This document shows, in pieces, positions 1 through 4,817 of a DNA stretch of 6,284 bases. The position numbers and the translations under genes are program-made. Source of the DNA: Chloroflexota bacterium (GTDB lineage Bacteria > Chloroflexota > Ktedonobacteria > Ktedonobacterales > Ktedonobacteraceae); contig VBJK01000461.1 of the NCBI GenBank assembly GCA_005879655.1, positions 1,440 to 7,723 of the forward strand. Direction: 5' to 3'. The first letter of the stretch is position 1. Every line of letters begins with the position of its first letter. The notes beneath the pieces were generated by a model. That model was given only the letters and a program-made list of their open reading frames with translations. It searched no databases and was not told the origin of the DNA.

Positions 1-168
1 AATCCGTGCAATAAGTGGGCGCGAGACCCGATACATGCGGGCAATGGCCGCCTGTGTCATGGTTCCCTGCTCGATCAAAGCCTCAATTTCACTAAGTTGC
101 TCTGATGTAAGCTTTTGCTTACTCTTGCTAATCTTTCTCCTTTGCTCTACAGTACATTTAAAACTCAT
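1..168 (-). CDS. Partial helix-turn-helix protein (N-terminal 56 residues)
   Basis: The leftward frame starts with ATG at 168 and stays open to the window edge, so the C-terminus is missing. AGGAGG lies 6 nt upstream of the ATG, an excellent ribosome binding site. Residues 20-56 run from LTSEQLSEIEALIEQG through QAAIARMYRVSRPLIARI, the pattern of a resolvase/Hin-type or transposase-type helix-turn-helix: an acidic first helix, then Q-A-A-I-A-x-x-Y-x-V-S as the turn and recognition helix. A basic N-terminus (QRRKISKSKQK) precedes it. It is the last visible gene of the leftward small-gene operon and overlaps the preceding gene by 11 bases (158-168), which suggests translational coupling. It could be a small DNA-binding regulator or the N-terminus of a recombinase or transposase; the visible part cannot decide. 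Too short for most ORF cut-offs, but start, binding site and overlap support it. Confidence 0.72.
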   Translation of the reverse strand, partial: MSFKCTVEQRRKISKSKQKLTSEQLSEIEALIEQGTMTQAAIARMYRVSRPLIARI

Positions 169-754
169 GGAGCGCCTCCTGTGCTGGGATGTAGTGTAAG
201 TAGCTGATGAGATCAGCAAGACTGCCAAAGCCGGTCACGATGCCAAGGTTGGCTGTATCGCGCACAGAGAGCAACGGGCGCGAAGGGCTTTGCACGACAC
301 CTAAGATCTCAAGATGGGGTGCGTAGTTGTTGATGTAGGAACGAACGGCTGCTAGCTCGCATGCTGGTTGTGCAAGGTCAGCCAAGTCTTCGGCAAGCTG
401 CTCATCGAAAGAAAGGCGCAACGCTTGCAGGCAGACAAGCACACGTGGTGGTAGCACCATGCAGGTCTCACAGAGGAAGTGGAGAGATGGTTCTTGCAAG
501 CAGGCACCCTCATCAAGCAGGGCTGTCCAGCGTGGGAACTGGTGCGGCTTGCAGATGGGACGAGAGCAGCACGCGCAAGACTCGTCGGTCTGGGTATTGC
601 AGAAGGTGAGATGACCGTCAGTCACCACGGGGTGCAGGCAGTGATCAGGGCTATCGGGATCGTGCCGTCCTGATTGCAGCAGCGGGAGTAAGAGCAGCGT
701 GTCAGGCGGTGTTGGCTCTGCTAATAGGTCGCGTAGATGACGATGGTTATTCAT
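158..754 (-). CDS. Unknown 198-aa protein with Cys/His zinc-site pattern
   Basis: I do not recognise the family. The start is ATG at 754 because AAGGAG lies 7 nt upstream; a further upstream ATG would add 16 residues and lacks that support. Residues 60-98 hold a cysteine/histidine cluster: C60-x2-C63, C68-x2-H71 and C95-x2-C98, with extra C52, C62 and C85. Paired ligands of this kind suggest a treble-clef or cross-brace (RING/B-box/LIM-like) zinc fold, but the spacing was not matched to a named family. The rest is Leu-rich and looks helical, with an acidic stretch near 117-127. No signal peptide or convincing membrane segment is visible, so it is probably cytoplasmic. Its start overlaps the stop of the preceding gene (ATGAATAA, 747-754) and its stop overlaps the next start, placing it firmly in the operon. 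Its role may be protein or nucleic-acid binding; that is inference. Confidence 0.72.
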   Translation of the reverse strand: MNNHRHLRDLLAEPTPPDTLLLLPLLQSGRHDPDSPDHCLHPVVTDGHLTFCNTQTDESCACCSRPICKPHQFPRWTALLDEGACLQEPSLHFLCETCMVLPPRVLVCLQALRLSFDEQLAEDLADLAQPACELAAVRSYINNYAPHLEILGVVQSPSRPLLSVRDTANLGIVTGFGSLADLISYLHYIPAQEALHEF

Positions 755-1043
755 AGCTGGTCTCCTTTGCAGATGGCGCAAACTGTTGCATGTGATCAGC
801 AACTAGGCGTGCATGTTCAAGGTACTGTTCTTCGCTGTAAAAGGTGGAGAGGCGTGGTAGTGTGAAGTTGAGCTTGCGGCAGTGCACAGAGCATACGGCA
901 TACGCCCATTCAAGCCGCCGTCTGCGTTTTGGAGAGCTACGCTTGCGCTCAAGTGGCACAAGCTCTTCGATCGTGTCAATGGCAAGCTGTAGACGCGCAA
1001 GAGAGTACTGTTGGACTTTGGATACTGTGCTGGTGTTGGTCAT
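747..1043 (-). CDS. Unknown 98-aa basic protein
   Basis: Not recognised. ATG at 1043 is preceded by AAAGGA about 5 nt upstream. The protein is helical in character: residues 12-30 (QYSLARLQLAIDTIEELVP) form an amphipathic segment, 32-43 form a dense Arg/Lys patch (ERKRSSPKRRRR), and the C-terminal third (EEQYLEHARLVADHMQQF) is again amphipathic. There are no membrane segments and only two cysteines (C51, C55). The basic patch suggests contact with nucleic acid, but no domain can be named. It starts 55 nt after the preceding gene; that gap holds no convincing promoter or terminator, so one transcript is likely. Its stop overlaps the next gene's start by 8 bases, consistent with coupled translation. 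Confidence 0.65.
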   Translation of the reverse strand: MTNTSTVSKVQQYSLARLQLAIDTIEELVPLERKRSSPKRRRRLEWAYAVCSVHCRKLNFTLPRLSTFYSEEQYLEHARLVADHMQQFAPSAKETSYE

Positions 1044-1098
1044 AATTTCCTTTGGTTGTCAAACAGATGTTCTCAATTGACTTTCTCGTTGGTTTGCG

Positions 1099-1380
1099 CT
1101 ACGATGACAATGCGTCGTTAAGCAAGCGGCAAAGCGGGGCAAGGTTGTTTTGTCGCTCACCTTGCTCCACATCACTACACATCTTCTCTACAGGATCAAC
1201 CACACGCACCTGAGAGAGTGCTTCAATGTCTACCAGCTTGTAAACAGGACGCCGCCTGCCTGGAAGGAAGTACGCCTGTAGTTGTGGCAGGATGTTGTTG
1301 TGACAGGTGCCATGGGAAATGTTGAAGCGCTTGGTAATTTCTGTAGCGCTCATGTACTGAACGCCGTTATACGAGATCAA
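1099..1380 (-). CDS. Small HTH DNA-binding protein (about 93 aa)
   Basis: Residues from YMSATEITKRFNISHGTCHN to PVYKLVDIEAL resemble a MerR/excisionase-type winged HTH: a Thr/Glu-led first helix, a second helix after NIS, an Arg-rich turn (GRRRP), then Y-K-L-x-D-I as the wing into the next helix. The C-terminal 30 residues are acidic and not recognised. Start choice is uncertain. A GTG at 1413 would give 104 aa but lies 3 nt after a stable hairpin and has no good ribosome binding site. TTG at 1380 has AAAGGA about 10 nt upstream, and its distance from the hairpin resembles that in the upstream gene, so I chose TTG. It is the second gene of the leftward operon. A DNA-binding role (regulator, or excisionase/directionality factor of a mobile element) is inferred; no target is visible. 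Confidence 0.65.
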   Translation of the reverse strand: MISYNGVQYMSATEITKRFNISHGTCHNNILPQLQAYFLPGRRRPVYKLVDIEALSQVRVVDPVEKMCSDVEQGERQNNLAPLCRLLNDALSS

Positions 1381-1415
1381 TGGGTCTCGTTCCTTTCTGC
1401 ACACGTGGTGCACGA

Positions 1416-1434
1416 TGAGCCGTCTATCGGCTCA
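1416..1434 (-). promoter_or_regulatory. RNA hairpin, copy 2, overlapping a stop codon
   Basis: In the leftward transcript GAGCCG and CGGCTC form a perfect stem around loop AUAGA, extended by an outer U-A pair to 7 bp. The UGA stop of the 79-aa gene (1434-1432) forms one edge of the stem. The following start region begins 3 nt (GTG) or 36 nt (TTG) later. There is no U-tract, so it is not an intrinsic terminator. A near-identical hairpin sits upstream of the 79-aa gene at 1717-1733. Confidence 0.6.
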
Positions 1435-1671
1435 CAACGACTGGTCTTGCTGCTGCTTAATCCAGTCAAGCAGTGGGGGAGAGGAGAGATGAAGATGAGC
1501 AAGAGCCTCAAATTCCTCTGGATGCTCACGCTCATTCACCATGATGGGGGAGCTTGCATGAATGACAAACTGATGTTTGCCTACGGCATCATAACAGGGG
1601 ACGAAAGTGATCACGAGACCAGTGTGTGAAATGAGCTTTTCCTTGAGACGATAAAATGGACCTTGTAACAT
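1432..1671 (-). CDS. Unknown 79-aa protein, first gene of the leftward operon
   Basis: Not recognised. ATG at 1671 has AGAAAGG about 8 nt upstream. The N-terminal half alternates hydrophobic and polar residues (FYRLKEKLISHTGLVITFVP, then HQFVIHAS), suggesting a small beta-rich fold. The C-terminal half is acidic then Gln-rich (NEREHPEEFEALAHL, ending WIKQQQDQSL) and looks helical. No signal peptide, cysteine motif or catalytic signature is visible. It is the first gene after a leader of about 370 nt from the promoter at 2046-2074, and its stop codon lies in the hairpin that precedes the next gene. Short length lowers certainty, but the ribosome binding site, the position and the duplicated leader hairpin argue that it is real. 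Confidence 0.55.
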   Translation of the reverse strand: MLQGPFYRLKEKLISHTGLVITFVPCYDAVGKHQFVIHASSPIMVNEREHPEEFEALAHLHLSSPPLLDWIKQQQDQSL

Positions 1672-1716
1672 CGGGGGAACCTTTCTCTATGAAGAATGCA
1701 TCCGTGCGTTTCCTTT

Positions 1717-1733
1717 GAGCCGTCCATCAGCTC
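1717..1733 (-). promoter_or_regulatory. RNA hairpin, copy 1, in the operon leader
   Basis: In the leftward transcript GAGCUG and CGGCUC pair around loop AUGGA. Compared with the copy at 1417-1433, the stem change C to U leaves a U-G wobble, so the RNA stem survives on this strand; on the other strand the same change would give a C-A mismatch. This supports a transcribed, folded RNA motif. It lies about 45 nt upstream of the ATG at 1671. Confidence 0.5.
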
Positions 1734-1978
1734 GCCTCTGTTGACCGATCGTTCGTTCAACAAGGGCGGGATGACAACACGAGCTTCCTCCCTTGCCACG
1801 TGAAAAATAAAAGAAGTTCAGCGAGGTCCGACTTGAACGTCCTTGTGGGCCTTTCACCCGCGCCTGTTGCGCTTGCCGTCGCGCTGTCACGTTCGGATTG
1901 CTTCGACCAGCTAGCATCCACTACTGGCATCCGCCCGCTTCGTCGCCGTGTCTTGTTACTCGATAAGGTTTCCTTTCG

Positions 1979-2007
1979 GCTACTTCCTGAAAATCACTTT
2001 CAGTAGC
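1979..2007 (-). promoter_or_regulatory. Leader stem-loop near the 5' end of the leftward transcript
   Basis: In the leftward RNA GCUA pairs with UAGC and CUGAAA pairs with UUUCAG, separated by a GAAG bulge on one side and closed by a 5-nt loop, giving 10 pairs in all. It begins at the very end of the 77-bp repeat, about 30 nt after the predicted start of transcription. No U-tract follows, so it is not a simple terminator. A role in transcript stability or leader control is possible. Confidence 0.4.
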
Positions 2008-2082
2008 TTTTGTCAGTTTCGCCACAACTCACATTTCCTAAGAGAAGTATAAAACATGAAAAGCATATTGTCAAGCCAATTA
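2006..2082 (-). repeat. 77-bp inverted repeat, left copy (leftward promoter)
   Basis: This segment is the reverse complement of 3141-3217 with two mismatches in 77 bp. It contains the complete promoter and early transcribed region that precede tnpB, but pointing left toward the small-gene operon. The similarity ends sharply on both sides. One mismatch (C for A) removes an ATG that is present in the right copy. Confidence 0.93.
2046..2074 (-). promoter_or_regulatory. Near-consensus sigma70 promoter, leftward
   Basis: On the minus strand TTGACA (2074-2069) and TATACT (2051-2046) are separated by exactly 17 bp. The -35 is a perfect consensus and the -10 matches at 5 of 6. Transcription would start near 2039 and read through the leader into the small-gene operon. 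GGC directly precedes the -35, as at the other two promoters here. Confidence 0.8.
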
Positions 2083-2117
2083 TATAGCTATTTTGTGAAG
2101 CTAGTAAAAATGAATAA

Positions 2118-2133
2118 AATTAATATGTTAATT
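2118..2133. promoter_or_regulatory. AT-rich palindrome upstream of the central gene
   Basis: AATTAA and TTAATT form a perfect 6-bp inverted repeat around TATG, in a very AT-rich stretch (about 2083-2140) between the two diverging promoters. It could be an operator for a protein that prefers AT-rich DNA; chance is also plausible at this base composition. No gene is seen in 2083-2208. Confidence 0.25.
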
Positions 2134-2142
2134 GCCATAGTT

Positions 2143-2157
2143 AGGCTTGGCAAGCCT
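2143..2157. promoter_or_regulatory. Operator-like palindrome over the -35 box
   Basis: AGGCTTG-G-CAAGCCT is a perfect 7+1+7 palindrome that contains the -35 box (TTGGCA) of the promoter for the 288-aa gene. A dimeric protein bound here would block RNA polymerase. The half-site GGCTTG also precedes or overlaps the -35 in both copies of the 77-bp repeat, so a shared regulator is plausible. Confidence 0.5.
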
Positions 2158-2175
2158 TAAAATTTGTTGTACAAT
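2147..2175 (+). promoter_or_regulatory. Promoter of the 288-aa regulator gene
   Basis: TTGGCA (2147-2152) and TACAAT (2170-2175) are 17 bp apart, each matching the sigma70 consensus at 5 of 6. Transcription would begin near 2182, about 27 nt before the TTG start. The direct repeat AATTAG-CTTT-AATTAG (2173-2188) spans the -10 edge and the start region. Confidence 0.7.
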
Positions 2176-2195
2176 TAGCTTTAATTAGATTCACC

Positions 2196-2203
2196 AAAGG
2201 GGG
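2196..2203 (+). promoter_or_regulatory. Ribosome binding site fixing a TTG start
   Basis: AAAGGGGG ends 5 nt before TTG at 2209. It supports this non-ATG start, which keeps the basic RGR tail in the protein; the next in-frame ATG (2335) would remove the tail and part of the HTH. Confidence 0.65.
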
Positions 2204-2208
2204 ATTCC

Positions 2209-3075
2209 TTGGCACTACGAAAGAAAAGAGGGAGGAAGCCGATTATTGACGCGCCTCCTGGCTATGTGCGTTTTACTGAAGCGGTTGAATTGTTCGCGCC
2301 ATTTGGCGAAAATGCATTTAACTATCGTGTTCGCATGGGAGATATTAAAGCTAAAGAAGATGAAAAGGGCAGAATGTACGAAGTCGGTAGTATTATACAT
2401 GTGCGAGATATGCTTAAAGAAGAAGAGGAACAAGAGCGAGAAAGGAAGGAAAAACAGAAACAGACAGTACATATCGACTGGCTATACGCGTCAGACCTCC
2501 CTGCCGGTTTGAAATTGATCCAACAACTATATGGGCCAGACATCGATATAGCGGCTATAGCCGTGTACCAGAGCTGGCGAAAAAACAATAATCAGATCTC
2601 AATGGGGGCCTTTTCGCTGGACCGCAAAGAATGCTATGCCGCAATCCAGGTTATCCCATTACTAGAAGAAGTTATCATAGACATTCTGAGTGGCAAACGG
2701 CAGGAATCGAGTATACAACCCGATGAAATTAGAAGCTATGACGACCCAGGACCATACACTTTGTTGGTAACAAGTGCTACTGTGCTACCAGATCACCCCT
2801 TATTACTCTTTCAGTTGCTTCATCGCTATATGGGATTTTGGGTTGAGCAGTATCCCAAACGCTACATTAGGCGTGTCTACGCCAGAGCAGTGAGTGAGCA
2901 AGGCGTACAGCTCGTTCAGCACTTTTTTATGACACCACGTTTAGATTTGGCATATGATGCATATATGCTAGATATGGCTATTCCATCAGCATCTAAGGCA
3001 ATTAGGCGGTTTAAGCGGAAGCTAGAGGAAAAGGCCCCATTACCTAGAGATCTGCAATGGCCTCCAGAACTATAA
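2209..3075 (+). CDS. HTH DNA-binding protein with GNAT-like C-terminal region
   Basis: The product is 288 aa from TTG. Residues 4-11 (RKKRGRKP) carry an RGR core like the minor-groove AT-hook-like motifs of H-NS/Lsr2-type proteins. Residues 20-66 resemble a MerR/excisionase-type winged HTH (TEAVELFAPF, then a G-D-I-K-A turn and a G-R-M-Y-E-V wing). Residues 70-85 are a highly charged helix, probably a linker or short coiled coil. Residues 87-258 look GNAT-like, especially 219-256: YIRRVYARAVSEQGVQLVQH, then AYMLDM, as in the last strands of acetyltransferases. A clear acetyl-CoA loop (Q/RxxGxG/A) is not visible, so catalysis is doubtful. The gene sits alone between the 77-bp inverted repeats, with its own promoter, a palindrome over the -35 and a strong terminator. 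It probably regulates itself and the flanking divergent promoters; that is inference. Confidence 0.8.
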   Translation: MALRKKRGRKPIIDAPPGYVRFTEAVELFAPFGENAFNYRVRMGDIKAKEDEKGRMYEVGSIIHVRDMLKEEEEQERERKEKQKQTVHIDWLYASDLPAGLKLIQQLYGPDIDIAAIAVYQSWRKNNNQISMGAFSLDRKECYAAIQVIPLLEEVIIDILSGKRQESSIQPDEIRSYDDPGPYTLLVTSATVLPDHPLLLFQLLHRYMGFWVEQYPKRYIRRVYARAVSEQGVQLVQHFFMTPRLDLAYDAYMLDMAIPSASKAIRRFKRKLEEKAPLPRDLQWPPEL

Positions 3076-3093
3076 AAACATCGCACTAGGCTA

Positions 3094-3124
3094 AAGGCTA
3101 CTTAAACAGTAGCCTTCAATTTTT
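3094..3124 (+). terminator. Rho-independent terminator after the 288-aa gene
   Basis: AAGGCTAC and GTAGCCTT form a perfect 8-bp stem (3094-3101 and 3109-3116) with a 7-nt loop, followed by CAATTTTTATTT. It lies 18 nt after the TAA stop and before the tnpB promoter, so tnpB is likely an independent transcription unit. Confidence 0.85.
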
Positions 3125-3140
3125 ATTTAATAAACTTGTC

Positions 3141-3217
3141 TAATTGGCTTGACAATATACTTTTCATGTTTTATACTTCTCTTAGGAAATGTGAGTTGTG
3201 GCGAAAATGACAAAAGC
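3141..3217 (+). repeat. 77-bp inverted repeat, right copy (tnpB promoter and leader)
   Basis: It matches the reverse complement of 2006-2082 at 75 of 77 positions. It holds the promoter and the first part of the tnpB leader and ends 27 nt before the chosen tnpB ATG. It contains a possible mini-ORF, ATG at 3207 to TAG at 3230 (MTKASKH), which the left copy lacks because of an A to C change. Confidence 0.93.
3149..3177 (+). promoter_or_regulatory. Near-consensus sigma70 promoter of tnpB
   Basis: TTGACA (3149-3154) and TATACT (3172-3177) have a 17-bp spacer. Predicted transcription start is near 3184, which leaves a leader of about 60 nt before ATG 3245. The spacer differs from the left copy by a single base. 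Confidence 0.8.
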
Positions 3218-3244
3218 GTCAAAACATTAGAGGAAGAAGCAGTC

Positions 3245-4723
3245 ATGAGCATCAGTGCAAAGCAAGAAGCGCGCAAAAAGTCACGCGTGTCAAAGAACCC
3301 AGCAGAACCGCGCCATGTCACACGTGCGGTAACGCACATAGGGTTAGAGGCAACCAACGTGGGCAAGCTTACAGCGCTTGAGCGACTCTCGCCAGTCTAC
3401 ATGGCGCTCTGTCAGCAATATGTGACGCTCTTTTGCACAGAGGAAACACCCAACAAATTGCGTGATCCGCTCTACGAGACAGAGCTATCAGAGCGTTGGC
3501 ACAGAGTAACGATCATGCAAGCAGCAGGGATAGCGAGATCGTGGAGAAGCAACCGAACCAATGCATTGCGAGAGTACCAGCGTGAACAGGAGAGGTATGA
3601 GGAGAGGCTTGCAGAGTACATTGAGCAACAAGCGTGTGAAGAACTCAACCACGATGAAAAAGCGATGAAGGAGCCGAAAGAGCCAGTATGGAAAGAGTGG
3701 AACATGCCTGTGCTGCAACAGTGGTGTATCCAAGCGAATGTGAATGTGGCGAAGCTGGAAGCATCAGAAGACAGTAGCTTCGATTATTGGCTAAAGATCA
3801 GCACACTAGAGCGGGGCAAGCCGTTGCTTGTGCCGGTAAAGTTGAGCCAGTACCACCGTGAGGCACTGACAGACGCAAAGACGGGCAAAAGGAGAGAGAT
3901 CAACAGCAGCGTGACACTCAACAAGCAGAATGGAGTGTGGTGGTTGATGCTTTCCTATGATGATGAGATTGCAGTCCAGGCCGAGCCAGATGCAGCGGTT
4001 GTCGGAATAGATGTAGGGATAGTCAACTTCATTACGACCAGCACAGGTAAGCAGTACGGGACGATGCACGGCAAGCTCAAAGCTAAGCACAAGCGGGATC
4101 GTGGCAAACGTCGCAGGAAGGCAAAGTTACGTGCTTGCTTAAAGAAAAAGGGAGTGAAGAAGCTTCCATCGACATCTAGCCGTACAGGACAGAGGCTCAT
4201 TCGTCAGACCAAACAAGAGATAAACCGTGCAGTCAATGAGTGTTTCAGTGACCCAGACCATAAAAGCGTTCAATTCGCCTATGAACAGTTATCGGTGGCT
4301 ACGATGAAGTTCAAGGCACGCTCGATGAACGCGTATTTGAGGGCGTCAAATCTAGCCCATATTCCACGGCAAATTAAGTGGAATGCAGAGAAACGAGGAG
4401 TGTTAGCTACTCCGGTCATGAGTGCGTACTCATCCCAAGAATGCAGTAAGTGTCATTACACGGATCGCGCAAATAGGCCAAACCAACAAACGTTTTGTTG
4501 CAAGGCTTGCGGATGTGAGGCACATGCTGATCACAATGCAGCGGTGAACCTGAGTCGCCGTGTAGGGGATAGAGCGTTACAGGCATGTCGTGATAGAAAA
4601 GCGATCAAGGCACTGCTACTCTCGCGTCATGAGCAGTGGCAGCAGCAACATGGCAAAGGGGAGAGTCAGCCCATAAAACGGAAGAGAAGAGGAAAGTCCT
4701 CGTCTTCCGTGTCGTCTACTTGA
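3245..4723 (+). CDS. tnpB: TnpB-family RNA-guided nuclease (IS605/IS1341-type OrfB)
   Basis: TnpB proteins are RuvC-type endonucleases that use a guide (omega) RNA made from the 3' end of their own element to cut DNA next to a short motif, helping the element persist. This protein is 492 aa from ATG 3245 (AGAGGAAG about 8-10 nt upstream); an earlier in-frame start at 3149 lies inside the -35 box and is impossible for this promoter. RuvC-I has D256 (VVGIDVGIVNF), RuvC-II has E347 (FAYEQLSV), and RuvC-III has D429 (AHADHNAAVNL). The zinc finger uses C400/C403 and C419/C422. All key residues are present, so activity is possible. It is longer than the usual 350-450 aa, with a charged, helical N-terminal region (105-148) and a basic tail (KRKRRGK). 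No tnpA lies beside it. GTG 3191 (510 aa) is an alternative start. Confidence 0.92.
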   Translation: MSISAKQEARKKSRVSKNPAEPRHVTRAVTHIGLEATNVGKLTALERLSPVYMALCQQYVTLFCTEETPNKLRDPLYETELSERWHRVTIMQAAGIARSWRSNRTNALREYQREQERYEERLAEYIEQQACEELNHDEKAMKEPKEPVWKEWNMPVLQQWCIQANVNVAKLEASEDSSFDYWLKISTLERGKPLLVPVKLSQYHREALTDAKTGKRREINSSVTLNKQNGVWWLMLSYDDEIAVQAEPDAAVVGIDVGIVNFITTSTGKQYGTMHGKLKAKHKRDRGKRRRKAKLRACLKKKGVKKLPSTSSRTGQRLIRQTKQEINRAVNECFSDPDHKSVQFAYEQLSVATMKFKARSMNAYLRASNLAHIPRQIKWNAEKRGVLATPVMSAYSSQECSKCHYTDRANRPNQQTFCCKACGCEAHADHNAAVNLSRRVGDRALQACRDRKAIKALLLSRHEQWQQQHGKGESQPIKRKRRGKSSSSVSST

Positions 4724-4790
4724 TCCATGTCATGTGATAGGTTGCCCGTAGTGCAACCTCCCGCCTAGTCAGTTGTTTTGTAAACAGGCG
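4678..4790 (+). ncRNA. Candidate omega (guide) RNA scaffold at the tnpB 3' end
   Basis: TnpB guide RNAs usually overlap the end of tnpB and run into the right end of the element. Three stems occur here. The first is ACGGAAGA with TCTTCCGT (4678-4685, 4703-4710), enclosing GAGGA-AAG-TCCTC (4689-4701). The second is AGGTTGC with GCAACCT (4739-4745, 4753-4759). The third is a weaker CGCCT with AGGCG (4762-4766, 4786-4790). The first lies inside the CDS although synonymous codons could have avoided it. The exact ends and the guide boundary cannot be placed, and no right-end repeat was identified. Confidence 0.45.
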
Positions 4791-4817
4791 TAGGTTAAGG
4801 CAAGAAGTAGAAACAAA

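Larger units (their letters stand above)
1672..2039 (-). other. Long 5' leader of the leftward operon; no convincing gene
   Basis: This stretch lies between the predicted start of transcription near 2039 and the first ATG at 1671. It is GC-rich at about 1740-1970, unlike the AT-rich DNA just to its right. Several short frames are open on both strands (for example 1757-1930 and 1687-1917, leftward; 1800-2006, rightward), but none has a good ribosome binding site or a recognisable product. It contains a hairpin at 1979-2007 and a second at 1717-1733. It may be a regulatory leader, a non-coding RNA, or the decayed remnant of a mobile-element end. Confidence 0.4.

Noticed and set aside
361..1080. 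Rightward frames opposite the small-gene operon (361-609, 479-673, 844-1080)
   Set aside because: They are antisense to genes with better starts and overlaps, and have no ribosome binding sites or recognisable products.
1810..1860. T-loop-like TTCAAGT on the minus strand, possible tRNA
   Set aside because: The flanking arms pair at only about three of five positions and no acceptor or anticodon stem can be built around them.
1687..1917. Leftward 76-aa frame in the operon leader
   Set aside because: No ribosome binding site, Arg-rich composition expected from GC-rich non-coding DNA, and an unrecognised product.
1757..1930. Leftward 57-aa frame starting at ATG 1930
   Set aside because: No good ribosome binding site, low-complexity Ser/Thr/Arg-rich product, and competing open frames across the same GC-rich stretch; kept only as a possible remnant.
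1800..2006. Rightward 68-aa frame with GTG start
   Set aside because: No Shine-Dalgarno, no recognisable domain, and it runs against the strong leftward promoter.
3149..3244. Extended tnpB N-terminus from TTG at 3149
   Set aside because: The TTG is part of the -35 box of the tnpB promoter, so these codons would not be transcribed from it.
4739..4759. 7-bp stem between tnpB and the acyltransferase gene as a bidirectional terminator
   Set aside because: No T-run follows on either strand; it fits better as part of a guide-RNA scaffold.
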